A stretch of 64,000 nt of DNA from Paucibacter sp. TC2R-5 (GTDB lineage Bacteria > Pseudomonadota > Gammaproteobacteria > Burkholderiales > Burkholderiaceae_C), in assembly GCF_025717605.1 (NCBI RefSeq), contig NZ_JAJIRQ010000004.1, positions 504,804-568,803 on the forward strand, given 5' to 3'. Of the stretch, positions 1 to 8,783 are shown one piece after another. Made by a program: the position numbers and the translations under genes. Each line of letters begins with the position of its first letter. Within the stretch, counting starts at the first letter, position 1. Under the pieces are notes generated by a model that was given only the letters and a program-made list of their open reading frames with translations, was not told where the DNA came from and ran no database searches.

Positions 1-1637
1 AACACCGCCACCGGCAGGTTCTGATAGATCTGTTTGACTTGATGCTGGAAGGCCTGGGCTTGTGTCTCCAACTGTTTGCGGTCGGAGATATCGCGTACCG
101 TGGAAATGATGCGTTCGCCCTCCGGTAGTTTGAAGGAGGTCAGCGATACGTCGGCCCAAAAATGGCTGCCATCTTTGCGGCGCGAACGCCATTCAAAAAA
201 CTGCGGCCCTTCGTTTCTGGCCTTGTCGATTCGCTCGGCCACCATGGCGCCGGTGTAGAAGTTGGCTTCGTCGCTGAGTTGCGATGCGCTGAGCAAACGG
301 GCTTCATCCGGGCTATAGCCATAGAGGCTGCAAAAACGCGGATTGACGTCGATGATGGCCAGGCTTTTGCCGTCGCGCACCAGGATGGCGTCGCTGCTGC
401 TGTTGAACAGCGCCAGATAATTTTGAGTGCTTTGCCGCATGGCCTGCTCCGAACGGTGGCGCAGTCGAATTCCGTTGATCAAGAGCGCGATGATGACCAG
501 CAAGCTGCCAAACAGGCTGAACAACCAGCCCAGATAGGGCCGCAAATCGGCCCACCAATTGGTTGGGCGATGCAGCACCACGGCACTTTTTGGCAAGGCG
601 GCCTCGTCAATGCCCCAGCGGCGCAGTTGTTGGTGTTCGAAAGTTGGCTCACCCAGGCCGGTCAGCATCGGCAACTCATCCGCGCTTTTGCCCTGCAAGA
701 CCTGCACGGCAAGCCGGCCCAGATGTTCGCCCTGCTGGCGGCCGGTGACCAGAAAGCCGCCCAATACACCCGGCCGCATGCTGACGTCGCGCGTGACTGT
801 CAACGGGGCCGTTGAAGCTTCGGCCCAGAGTTCGCTGGCTTCCTCATGGCTGATGACGCGGCCCTGGGCGTCGAGATTGAAGGGCAGGGCCAATACGAGA
901 TCGGTGCCGCTCAAGGCCCGCAAACGGGTCTGTACCTCCTGTACCGACATCCGCGTCAGATGTTCGACCTGCAAGCCGGGGCGCTGGGCCAAAACAGGCG
1001 CTAGGCTGCTCACTTGGGCCAGACTGGTTCTGCTTTGGTCATGCACGATCACGACCCGCCTGGTCCGCGGTAGCAGTTTCAACATCAAGGCGAGGTTTTG
1101 GCTGTCGTCGACGTCATCGAATACACCACTGATATTGCCCTCATCCTGCAGGCTGGCCCGGCGACTGCCCGAAACGCCTGAGAACAAAATCGGCACAGCC
1201 GGGAAATGGCGGGCCCGCATGCGCAGGGCTAAGTCCAGCGCATCATCATCGGTGGCCAGCAGCAGGCGCGGCGGCGTGAGGCCGTACTTGCTCAGCAGCA
1301 GGTCTTCGAGCTGTTGTTGATAAGCGGGCAGCGGCTGCACATTCTTGGTGTCAAGAAAGTCCAGGCTCAGCTTGAGGGGCCGGTCATAGCGGGCCAGTTC
1401 GCTGCGCAAGCCGGCGATTTGCTCGTCGCTCCAGGCCATGCCGGCGTGGTAGGACACCAGCAGCATGACTCTCGTGGTGGGCTCGGCCACGCTGCCGGCA
1501 GCCGCTTGCTCAGCCTTGGCGCTGCCAAGTAGCGACAAGGCAAACAGCCAAGCGAGCAACAAAGACTTCAACAAGGACGAAGCCAAGCCGGCATGCCGAG
1601 CCAGAGACACAGGCCAAGTGAGCTTGGGCATGCCCAT
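1..1637 (-). CDS. Sensor protein with periplasmic substrate-binding-like domain and PAS domain (partial, 3' end outside window)
   Basis: I translated this frame by hand; it is open from an ATG at 1637 to the left edge (545 codons seen). The N-terminus has a signal or anchor segment (residues about 20-48, ending near SAKAEQ). A periplasmic region of about 300 residues resembles the ABC-type substrate-binding-like domain found fused to sensor kinases (PF04392-like; it includes GRLAVQVLQG near its end). A transmembrane helix follows at about 366-387 (YLGWLFSLFGSLLVIIALLI), then a PAS domain at about 395-515 ending in the usual DISDRK linker. A second sensory domain seems to begin at the edge (YQNLPVAVF). 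The output domain (histidine kinase or GGDEF) lies outside, so that part is unknown. It starts 9 bp after the chemoreceptor stop and is probably co-transcribed with it. Confidence 0.8.
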   Translation of the reverse strand, partial: MGMPKLTWPVSLARHAGLASSLLKSLLLAWLFALSLLGSAKAEQAAAGSVAEPTTRVMLLVSYHAGMAWSDEQIAGLRSELARYDRPLKLSLDFLDTKNVQPLPAYQQQLEDLLLSKYGLTPPRLLLATDDDALDLALRMRARHFPAVPILFSGVSGSRRASLQDEGNISGVFDDVDDSQNLALMLKLLPRTRRVVIVHDQSRTSLAQVSSLAPVLAQRPGLQVEHLTRMSVQEVQTRLRALSGTDLVLALPFNLDAQGRVISHEEASELWAEASTAPLTVTRDVSMRPGVLGGFLVTGRQQGEHLGRLAVQVLQGKSADELPMLTGLGEPTFEHQQLRRWGIDEAALPKSAVVLHRPTNWWADLRPYLGWLFSLFGSLLVIIALLINGIRLRHRSEQAMRQSTQNYLALFNSSSDAILVRDGKSLAIIDVNPRFCSLYGYSPDEARLLSASQLSDEANFYTGAMVAERIDKARNEGPQFFEWRSRRKDGSHFWADVSLTSFKLPEGERIISTVRDISDRKQLETQAQAFQHQVKQIYQNLPVAV

Positions 1638-1646
1638 GACAAGCGC

Positions 1647-3206
1647 TCAGCCTTGGCTGCGTTTGCCCGCCAACTTGAAAAATTCCATCGCCTGAACCAA
1701 GGCTTGAGCTTGGGTGCGCAAGCTGCTGGCAGCTGCGGCCATTTCTTCGACCAAGGCGGAGTTCTGTTGGGTCACTTGATCCATCTGCTGTACCGCAGTG
1801 CCGATCTGCGCAACGCCGGAGCTTTGTTCGCTGCTGGCAGCGCTGATCTCGCCCATGATGTGGGTGACTTTCTGAATCGAGGCCACGACCTCGGTCATCG
1901 TCACACCTGCTCGGTCGACCAAGCTGCTGCCCAACTCGACCCGCTCGACGCTGGTGCTGATCAAGGACTTGATCTCCTTGGCTGCCTCGGCCGAACGCCC
2001 CGCCAAGCTGCGCACTTCGGACGCCACCACTGCAAAGCCGCGCCCCTGTTCGCCGGCCCGCGCCGCTTCCACGGCGGCGTTGAGCGCCAGGATATTGGTC
2101 TGAAAGGCGATGCCGTCGATCACGGTGATGATGTCGGCAATGCGTTTGGAGCTGTCGTTGATGCCCTTCATGGTCTCGACCACTTCGTTGACGACATCGC
2201 CCGCTTTGATGGCCACGTTGGATGCCGTCAAGGCCATCTGATTGGCTTGGTGAGCGTTCGCCGCGTTTTGCTTGACGGTGGCGCCCAACTCTTCCATTGA
2301 CGCAGCCGTCTGCTGGATGGCGCTGGCCTGCATCTCGGTGCGCGCGCTCAAATCATGATTGCCTTGGGCTATTTCGGCGCTGGCGGTGGAGACGCCCTCG
2401 GCGTTCTCCCTGACCTCGCCGACGATGTGGGCGAGCTTGTCACGCATGGCCAACAAGGCTTGCAGCATCTGCGCGGATTCGTCACTGCCCTGTGTGGCAA
2501 TGCTCACAGACAGGTCGCCGTCGCTGATCGCTTGAGCCGAACTCACCGCCTGGCTGATCGGGCGCGTGATGGCGCGGGTCGCCACGATGGCAAATCCCAG
2601 GCCCAGGCCCAAGGACAGAACGGCACCCAGACCCAACATCCATTGACCAGTCTGGGCCACGGCATTGGTTTCGGCCTGACTCTTGCTCAGCATCTGATCC
2701 ATATGCTGATCGAGCTTGTCGAGCGCGGCCAAATAGGTCATGGCCAAGGGTTGCAGATTTGACTTGACCGCTTCTGCGACATCTTCTCCCGCCAGCTTCT
2801 TTTTCATCAACTCACTGCGTGGCCCACGGTAGATCTCGCGCGCCTTGCCGATGTCGGCCAGCAAGTCTTTGCCCTTGGTGTCGGTAATCAGGGGCTCCAA
2901 CTGCTTTTGGGTCTCGCCTATCAACTTGGAGGTCGCTTCCATGTCGGCTTGCAAGGCCTTGACATAGGCGGCGTCGCTGGCGAACAAGGCGGCCGAGGTG
3001 CGCACCCAGTTCAGATTGATATTGGCCGACCAGCGCGCAGCTAAGCTGCTGCGCTCCATCTCGACGGTGGCCAAATCATTGGCGGCGGCCTTCAGTGTGC
3101 CGAGCCGCCAGGCGCCAATGCCCGCGATCAAGGCAGTGATCAACAGCACCACGCCAAACGCCAAACCTAAGCGGGTTCCGATCTTGATATTGCTGCCAGA
3201 TCCCAT
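1647..3206 (-). CDS. Methyl-accepting chemotaxis protein
   Basis: Membrane chemoreceptor that signals through CheW/CheA. The start at 3206 is preferred over an upstream ATG at 3272 because GGAGAC lies just before it and the first transmembrane helix then falls at about residues 9-30. A periplasmic four-helix-type ligand region of about 150 residues follows, then TM2 (about 186-208), a HAMP domain and a long cytoplasmic coiled coil. The signalling tip is unmistakable: [16 protein letters not shown], then [18 protein letters not shown]. The C-terminus ends KLAGKRSQG and has no NWETF-type pentapeptide, so a CheR/CheB tether is not evident. The ligand is unknown. It probably forms an operon with the sensor gene 9 bp downstream. 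Confidence 0.93.
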   Translation of the reverse strand: MGSGSNIKIGTRLGLAFGVVLLITALIAGIGAWRLGTLKAAANDLATVEMERSSLAARWSANINLNWVRTSAALFASDAAYVKALQADMEATSKLIGETQKQLEPLITDTKGKDLLADIGKAREIYRGPRSELMKKKLAGEDVAEAVKSNLQPLAMTYLAALDKLDQHMDQMLSKSQAETNAVAQTGQWMLGLGAVLSLGLGLGFAIVATRAITRPISQAVSSAQAISDGDLSVSIATQGSDESAQMLQALLAMRDKLAHIVGEVRENAEGVSTASAEIAQGNHDLSARTEMQASAIQQTAASMEELGATVKQNAANAHQANQMALTASNVAIKAGDVVNEVVETMKGINDSSKRIADIITVIDGIAFQTNILALNAAVEAARAGEQGRGFAVVASEVRSLAGRSAEAAKEIKSLISTSVERVELGSSLVDRAGVTMTEVVASIQKVTHIMGEISAASSEQSSGVAQIGTAVQQMDQVTQQNSALVEEMAAAASSLRTQAQALVQAMEFFKLAGKRSQG

Positions 3207-3398
3207 GCTTGTCTCCGTTCTCATCAGCGCCGTGATGGCGCCTGTTTTTTGGTGCCCGAACAATTCGCCCATGGCACTGGTTTTTTCTGCTGACTGAGTC
3301 GGCGGTATGCTCGTGTCAGCATACAGTGGGCTTGCATGGCAAAGAAGACAATTTTGGTGAAAACATCAGTGCAGCCAAGCATTTGTAGCCTCAGTGCC

Positions 3399-4622
3399 AT
3401 GTGGCGGCATGTTTTGTGTCTTCGTCGATCCTTGGCCGTGGCCTGGCCTTTGCTAGCCCTGCTTCAAATTGGCCCGGCCCGGGCCGATTATCAAAACCCT
3501 GGATTGCTGGCCCCCGAGAGCCAGCTGCCGGTCTTCCACCAACAGCTGCGTGACAAGCTGACTTTCAGCCTGGGCTGGGCGAACGAGCATCATGCCAAGC
3601 CCCAGGCCTGGACCCAGGCGGGTTTGCGCAAGGCGCGTGAATTGATGCTGTTGCCCGGGCAAGACCTGACCCCGTTCTCGGCCCGCGTGATTGAAGAGCT
3701 GGACCGTGGCAGCTATCTCGCCCGCAAGCTTGAGTTCAATGTCAGTGCAGAAAGCCGTGTCGCGGGGCTCTTGCTCGTGCCCAAGGGCAAAGGGCCGTTT
3801 CCGGCGGTTTTGGCATTGCATGATCACGGCGCGCGTTTTGACATCGGCAAAGAGAAGCTGATCCAGCCCTGGGGCAACCCAGCCCGTGAACGTGCGGCTG
3901 CCGAATGGGCTGGCCGCTACTTTTCTGGCCATTACCCCGGCGACGAATTGGCCAAGCGCGGCTATGTGGTCTTGGCGGTCGATGCGCTGGGCTGGGGCGA
4001 CCGCTCCGGTGCTGGCTTCGAGCGTGATTCGCAACAAGCGCTGGCGGCCAATCTGTTCAATCTGGGTAGTTCCTGGGCCGCTTTGATCGCGAGCGAAGAT
4101 GCACGTGCGGCGAAGTTTCTGGCAGAGATGCCCGAGGTTGACGTCCGCCAAGTCGCAGCGCTTGGTTTTTCGATGGGCGCCCAGCGGGCTTGGCAGGTGG
4201 CAGCCTTGTCCGACGCTGTGACGGCCAGCATCGCCGTCAACTGGATGGCCGGCTTGCAAGGCTTGATGGTGCCAGGCAACAACCAGCTCAAGGGCCAGTC
4301 CAGCTTCGCCATGCTGCACCCCTATTTGGCGCGTTACCTGGACTACCCCGATGTGGCCGCTCTGGCGGCGCCCAAACCTATGCTGCTCTATGCCGGCGCA
4401 CAAGATGCCTTGTTCCCGCTGGCCTCGGTGAGCCAGGCGTTCGCCAAGATGGCGCAGGTCTGGTCGGCTTATGGTGCCGCCGAGCGCTTGCAGACTTGTA
4501 TCTGGCCCGGTGCCCATCAGTTCACGGCAGCGCAGCAGGACGCTGCCTTTGACTGGCTGGACCTGCAGTTCAAACGGTCGAATCGGATGCCGCTGCCCGT
4601 CTGCGGCGAGCCGTCCAAATGA
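3399..4622 (+). CDS. Exported alpha/beta-hydrolase (dienelactone hydrolase/acetyl esterase-like)
   Basis: Secreted serine hydrolase of about 407 residues. From the ATG at 3399 the N-terminus is a standard signal peptide with cleavage after about residue 29 (GPARA/DYQ). An in-frame ATG at 3336 would add 21 residues in front of it and is less likely; neither has a strong ribosome site. The alpha/beta-hydrolase core has an oxyanion-side LALHDHG strand, a nucleophile elbow GFSMGA, an acidic residue in AGAQDALFP and a late GAHQF histidine, so the triad is complete. Proteins of this type often remove acetyl or other acyl groups from plant polysaccharides. Here it faces the TonB receptor at the edge of the galactan island, so a carbohydrate-esterase role is plausible. 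The substrate is not shown by the sequence. Confidence 0.82.
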   Translation: MWRHVLCLRRSLAVAWPLLALLQIGPARADYQNPGLLAPESQLPVFHQQLRDKLTFSLGWANEHHAKPQAWTQAGLRKARELMLLPGQDLTPFSARVIEELDRGSYLARKLEFNVSAESRVAGLLLVPKGKGPFPAVLALHDHGARFDIGKEKLIQPWGNPARERAAAEWAGRYFSGHYPGDELAKRGYVVLAVDALGWGDRSGAGFERDSQQALAANLFNLGSSWAALIASEDARAAKFLAEMPEVDVRQVAALGFSMGAQRAWQVAALSDAVTASIAVNWMAGLQGLMVPGNNQLKGQSSFAMLHPYLARYLDYPDVAALAAPKPMLLYAGAQDALFPLASVSQAFAKMAQVWSAYGAAERLQTCIWPGAHQFTAAQQDAAFDWLDLQFKRSNRMPLPVCGEPSK

Positions 4623-4812
4623 GTCGCATGAGCCGCCTACTCCAGATGTACCAGGCCGTAAGCCGCTGCCGGCGGCGTCGGCACCCTGAATGGACCAATT
4701 TCGGCCGTTTCCTTCTTGCCCATCCGAACGCCGTGTTTGGGGAACCGTTCAGATCCGTGATGCCTGACACCGCACTGAGCATGGCGATGGCACCGAAGGG
4801 ACTTGATCCATG

Positions 4813-4848
4813 AAAAAAGGGCGGTGCGACTGAAGAGTCGCCCCGCCC
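4813..4848 (-). terminator. Rho-independent terminator of the first TonB receptor gene
   Basis: Arms GGGCGG-t-GCGACT (4819-4831) and AGTCGC-c-CCGCCC (4836-4848) pair around a GAAG loop with one mismatch. Read on the minus strand the stem is followed directly by six T (4813-4818). It lies 23 bp after the stop of the receptor gene at 4872. Confidence 0.85.
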
Positions 4849-4871
4849 CGTCCGTTCAGCCGTGGCCTGAC

Positions 4872-7511
4872 TTACAGCTTGTAAGAAACACCCACATTGA
4901 AGCGCCGACCGAACTGGAAGTTAGTCTGGTGGTAAGCATTCATCGGGTCGGTGTAGATGACCTTTTGGTTGGTCAGATTTTCGACCCCGAAGCGGACCTG
5001 CATCTGCTGCGTGATCTGCTGGGACAGGTTCAATGACACCCAGGTTTCCGCACCGTTGAGCTGGAAGGCGGTCGAATCCCAGGTCGGGGCGCGGTTGAAG
5101 GCCGAGTGGTAATTGGCCGCCAGGCGAGCCTCGAAGCCATTGTGCTCGTACCAGAGCGTCAGGCCACCGTTGTGCTTCATCAGGCCGTTGGTGGCGATGG
5201 GGGTGAAGCTCTGGCCGCTGCGGTCACCGTTCTCCTTGATATTGCTGTCGGAGTAGGTGTAGTTGCTCAGCAAGCCCAAGCCGTTGAACGGCGCCGGCAC
5301 GGCAGTGAAGGCCTGCTGGTAGACCAGCTCAAAGCCCTGCACATGGCCGCCGTCGCGATTGACCTGCTGGGTGAAATAGGCCGGCTTGCCTTCGAATGTG
5401 CCTTTGACCGAAGCGATGCCGATGTAGTCGCTGATCTCCTTGTAGAACAGGCCGGCCGAGACCAGGCTGCCCTTGCCGAAGAAGCGCATAAAGGTCAAAT
5501 CGATCTGATCCGCCATCATCGGCTTGAGCCGCGGGTTGCCGCCGCTCACGATGGTCGGGTCAATCCCCTTGGGATCAATATAGACCGTGTGGGCGTTGTT
5601 CATCACGTCCAGCGGCGCGCGCGACATCGCACGTGCCAAGCCGAAGCGCACCTGATTCACTTCCTCTTCGTCCAGATTCAGGATCAAGTTCATGCTGGGC
5701 AGGAACTTGGTGTAGCTGGTGCCATCGGAGACGGCGGTGGGCTTGCCGCCATTGCGCTGCTCATAGCCATAGCCGGTCTGGCTGGTGTGGATGGCGCGCA
5801 GGCCTGCGTTGCCACGGTAGCTCATGCCGCCGAAGGCCTGGCCGGCCAAGTCGGCTTGGGCGTAAAGGGCTGCATTGCTTTCTTTTGCGCGCCAGTTGTC
5901 TTGCACCAGATTAGTGTCGGTCGAAGTGCGGCCAGCCGAGCTCAGTGCTGCTGGGCCGAAATACTTGCCGACAGCATCGGCGAAGCCACCGACCAGCTCG
6001 ACAAAGTCGGGCCGGCCGTCGACCGTCGCGCGTTGGATGCCTGAGCTCGGGATCGTCACCGTGGGGCCAAGGTTCCAGGAGATTGCCTCGTAAGACTTTT
6101 CGCGCTGGGTGGCGCGGGCGCCGAACTTGATCTTGTTGACGTCGCCCCAGTCCACCAGCCGGCTGGCGCTCAGTTGTTGGGAGTTCAGCGAGTCGTCCAG
6201 TTTGCCACCCTTGGTCGGCCCCCAAGTCTCACTGACCTGGTTCGCGTAGTTGGCCGGATTACCGGTGTCCAGATTGGTGGAATAGGTCATCCACTGGTCT
6301 TTGCTGAAGTCAAAGGTGGTGGCGCCGGACTTCAGGTTTTTCAATTCGACGGCCGACCACAGTGTGTCGCGGCTGGCGGTCGAGTGGGCAATGTCGGCGT
6401 CGAGCTGCCAGCCATTGGTCTTGAACTTGCCGTTCAAGCCGGTGGCGAAATTCTTCATGTCCTGCTTCCACAGCGAATTCAGCGTCTGCAGGGTGACGTC
6501 CTTGACCGTTGCGGCGGTGACGTAGCCGCCATCGACCTTGACATTGCTGAAGTTCGCGCTTTGCCAGCCATCCCAGTTGCCTATCCCGTCTTGCACATGG
6601 GTCAGCGCCGGTTCTTCGATATTGGAGCGCGCCGCGTAGATGTCGGCGGTGATGGCGAGGTCGGCATTGGGCTTGTACTCGAGCTTGCCTGTGGCGCTGG
6701 AACGCTTGTTCGTGCCCTTCTTGACGCCGGTCTGGAAGCCCCAGCGGGTTTTGTCGACCTTGCCGTCGCCGGTGATGTCGGCGGAATGGTCGTTGTTGAA
6801 GTCCCAGCTCTCCACCCGGTCTTCCAGGGAAGGCTGGTCGAAGTAGCTGAAGGCTACCGCCACACCGATGGTGCGGTCGGCAAACTGATCGACATAGATG
6901 CCACCCAGGCGCGGTGCCGTGGTCTTGGCGCCGTCGATCTTGCTGCCCATTTGGTAATACAGCGCATCGGCCTTCAGCGCCAACTGGCGCTCTTTGTAGG
7001 CCAAGGGCTGAACCGTTTGCAAGTCAATCGTGGTGGCGATGCCGCCTTCGATCAGCTCGGCGGATTGGGTCTTGTAGACAGTGGCGCCCGATACCGATTC
7101 GGACGGGAACATCTCGAAGCGCACCGCCCGGTCCGGCTCGCTGGAGGCGAACTCGCGGCCGTTGAGCGTTGCGCCGACGAAGCGAGGGCCGAGGCCGCGT
7201 GCCACGATCTGGCTGGCGTTGCCGCGGTCGATGCCGGCCGACAGGCCCGGCAGACGAGCTAGAGACTCGGCGATGGTGGTGTCGGGCAGCTTGCCGATGT
7301 CCTCAGACGCGATCACCTCAACTATGCTGTTGGACAGCTCTTTGGTCGCCAAAGCACTGCGCACCGAGGCGCGGATGCCGGTCACCACAACCGCTTCAAG
7401 CTCGGTGCTCGGCTTTGCTGCGGGCGCTGCTTGTTGCGCCAGCGCCTGACCGCCGACTGCCGGCAGCACGAAGATTGCCCGAATCAGCCAGGCCAATTTT
7501 TTCTGTCTCAT
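4872..7511 (-). CDS. TonB-dependent outer-membrane receptor (galactan island)
   Basis: Outer-membrane active-transport barrel of about 879 residues. The start at 7511 gives a signal peptide (MRQKKLAWLIRAIFVLP... to about residue 26); a longer frame to 7583 adds an unlikely leader. After a Pro/Ala linker comes the plug: LEAVVVTGIRASVRSAL, then SIVEVIASEDIGKLPDTTIAESL and a VARGLG motif. The remainder is beta-barrel strands, ending in the typical aromatic terminus GRRFNVGVSYKL. The VTG(I/F)RAS... plug type is common among carbohydrate receptors of Proteobacteria. Its position next to galactanase and galactose-catabolic genes suggests import of galacto-oligosaccharides, which is inference from context. 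It lies 221 bp after the LysR gene and ends in its own terminator. Confidence 0.93.
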   Translation of the reverse strand: MRQKKLAWLIRAIFVLPAVGGQALAQQAAPAAKPSTELEAVVVTGIRASVRSALATKELSNSIVEVIASEDIGKLPDTTIAESLARLPGLSAGIDRGNASQIVARGLGPRFVGATLNGREFASSEPDRAVRFEMFPSESVSGATVYKTQSAELIEGGIATTIDLQTVQPLAYKERQLALKADALYYQMGSKIDGAKTTAPRLGGIYVDQFADRTIGVAVAFSYFDQPSLEDRVESWDFNNDHSADITGDGKVDKTRWGFQTGVKKGTNKRSSATGKLEYKPNADLAITADIYAARSNIEEPALTHVQDGIGNWDGWQSANFSNVKVDGGYVTAATVKDVTLQTLNSLWKQDMKNFATGLNGKFKTNGWQLDADIAHSTASRDTLWSAVELKNLKSGATTFDFSKDQWMTYSTNLDTGNPANYANQVSETWGPTKGGKLDDSLNSQQLSASRLVDWGDVNKIKFGARATQREKSYEAISWNLGPTVTIPSSGIQRATVDGRPDFVELVGGFADAVGKYFGPAALSSAGRTSTDTNLVQDNWRAKESNAALYAQADLAGQAFGGMSYRGNAGLRAIHTSQTGYGYEQRNGGKPTAVSDGTSYTKFLPSMNLILNLDEEEVNQVRFGLARAMSRAPLDVMNNAHTVYIDPKGIDPTIVSGGNPRLKPMMADQIDLTFMRFFGKGSLVSAGLFYKEISDYIGIASVKGTFEGKPAYFTQQVNRDGGHVQGFELVYQQAFTAVPAPFNGLGLLSNYTYSDSNIKENGDRSGQSFTPIATNGLMKHNGGLTLWYEHNGFEARLAANYHSAFNRAPTWDSTAFQLNGAETWVSLNLSQQITQQMQVRFGVENLTNQKVIYTDPMNAYHQTNFQFGRRFNVGVSYKL

Positions 7512-7649
7512 GTCTTGTCCATTCTTATATTGACAAACCGGCGGAGCGCTGAGGGCAGGCCGCGCCGGCAGCAGTGCTGTCATTGATGTTGGCTGCTGGA
7601 GGCCATGCTAAGGACACAGGCGTATGCCGTCTTATCACTTATCTCGCAG

Positions 7650-7665
7650 GAAATATATGAATTTC
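7650..7665. promoter_or_regulatory. Inverted repeat upstream of the TonB receptor gene
   Basis: GAAAT-ATATGA-ATTTC lies about 140 bp upstream of the receptor start, in the otherwise empty interval 7512-7732. It may be an operator or part of the receptor promoter. It does not match the CTAT-N11-ATAG element found at the other galactose operons, so the receptor may have separate control. Confidence 0.3.
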
Positions 7666-7715
7666 GGATGCCAGGCCTTTGCATGCAGTGCATGCTCACT
7701 CAAGGTCGAGCTAAA

Positions 7716-7751
7716 GCCGAGTTATGGCCGAGTTATGGCCGAGTTATGGCC
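7716..7751. repeat. 11-bp tandem repeat overlapping the LysR stop codon
   Basis: Three perfect copies of GCCGAGTTATG (7716-7726, 7727-7737, 7738-7748) are followed by GCC, with a degenerate copy before them. The stop codon of the regulator (7733-7735) lies inside the array. Confidence 0.85.
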
Positions 7752-8686
7752 ACTTCCCGCAGGGTCTGCAGCATGGCCAGAGCACCAGGGGAGAGCTGGT
7801 TATTCTTGCGGGTCACGATGCCATACAGGTCCATGCGAATGCCGAGTTCTATCGGCAAAATGGACAAGAGTTTGGCGTCCAAATAGGGCTGCACCAGCTC
7901 GGTAGGCAGCGCGCACACCATGTCGCTGTCGAGCAGTAGATTGGTAATCACCGGCAGAGCCAGGGTTTCGACAATCTCGGCCGGTTGATCCAGGCCTTGG
8001 GACAGGAACAAGGCGGTCAGCCGGTCGCGCAGGATGCTGCCGCTGGGCGGCAAGATCCAGCCCAGGCCTACTAACTCGGCCAACTGCAGATTGGCCCGCG
8101 TGGCCAGCGGATGGCCGGCACGCGCGATCAGGCTGTGTGGCTCATCATTGAGGGGCTCAAAGTTCAAGACGGCGGCCGATTCGGTGTCCAGAATGCGCCC
8201 GATCACCAAGTCCAGTTCGCCGGCGCGCAGGCGTTGAATCATCGGCTTGCTGGTGTCGACCGTGATCGCAACATGGACGCGCGGGTAGTTCTGCTTGAGC
8301 CGCTTGACCGCCTCCGGCAGTAGCGAGGTGGACGGCGTCATCACTGTGCCCACCGCGACCCGGCCACTCAGGCCCGACAGCAACTCCATCACCTCTTGAT
8401 GGGCGGCGTCCATCTCGGCCAGCGCGGCACCGGCGCGCCGGATCATCACGTCGCCATACAAGGTCGGCGCTACGCCGCGCGGCAGCCGCTCGAACAATTG
8501 CACGCCTAAAGCATGTTCCAGCTCGGCCAATAGTTTGGAGGCGGCCGGCTGCGTCAGGTTGGCGGCCTGCGCTGCATGCAGGATGGAACCATGCCGACCC
8601 AGTTCGACCAGCAAGACCAGTTGCCGCGTCTTTAGATGGGATCGGACAAAGCGGTCGGAGGGCTTGTTGGGTCGATGTTCGGTCAT
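7733..8686 (-). CDS. LysR-family regulator, GbpR-like, probable galactose/galactan regulator
   Basis: Transcription factor of 317 residues. The N-terminal winged helix-turn-helix covers about residues 16-78 (LVELGRHGSILHAAQAANLTQPAASKLLAELE, quoted here only as a region). The effector-binding domain runs from about 100 to the end (VAVGTVMTPSTSLLPEAV...). The fold and wording match the GbpR subgroup, which in Azospirillum controls a galactose/arabinose-binding protein gene; that family knowledge is the reason for the proposed role. It sits between the galactose operons and the TonB receptor, same strand. Two promoters in the island carry LysR-type boxes that could be its targets. The last codons run into an 11-bp tandem repeat. 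Confidence 0.88.
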   Translation of the reverse strand: MTEHRPNKPSDRFVRSHLKTRQLVLLVELGRHGSILHAAQAANLTQPAASKLLAELEHALGVQLFERLPRGVAPTLYGDVMIRRAGAALAEMDAAHQEVMELLSGLSGRVAVGTVMTPSTSLLPEAVKRLKQNYPRVHVAITVDTSKPMIQRLRAGELDLVIGRILDTESAAVLNFEPLNDEPHSLIARAGHPLATRANLQLAELVGLGWILPPSGSILRDRLTALFLSQGLDQPAEIVETLALPVITNLLLDSDMVCALPTELVQPYLDAKLLSILPIELGIRMDLYGIVTRKNNQLSPGALAMLQTLREVAITRP

Positions 8687-8717
8687 GCTTTCAGTGTAGG
8701 GCGAGGGCTCGGGTGCT

Positions 8718-8783
8718 AGAACTTGCGCAAAACAGTTCCGGCAAGGCGGAGCAAGGACGCTGGAGCGGTTTTTCGCAAGTTCT
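8718..8783. repeat. Long imperfect inverted repeat at the end of the galactan operon
   Basis: The arms AGAACTTGCGCAAAAC (8718-8733) and GGTTTTTCGCAAGTTCT (8767-8783) pair along about 15 positions around a 33-base centre. The right arm covers the galactose dehydrogenase stop codon. It could act as a transcription end or be one copy of a dispersed palindromic element. No second copy was seen in this window. Confidence 0.6.

Noticed and set aside
4619-4860. Possible small gene (plus, 64 codons, overlapping the hydrolase stop as ATGA) or a 3' gene remnant on the minus strand ending in AYGLVHLE
   Set aside because: Neither frame has a family signature or ribosome site that I recognise. The minus-strand tail looks protein-like but is too short to name, so the gap is left unannotated apart from the terminator.
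7680-7696. GCATGC-AGT-GCATGC palindrome upstream of the LysR 3' end
   Set aside because: A short self-complementary stretch with no second copy at the other regulated promoters; not enough to call an operator.
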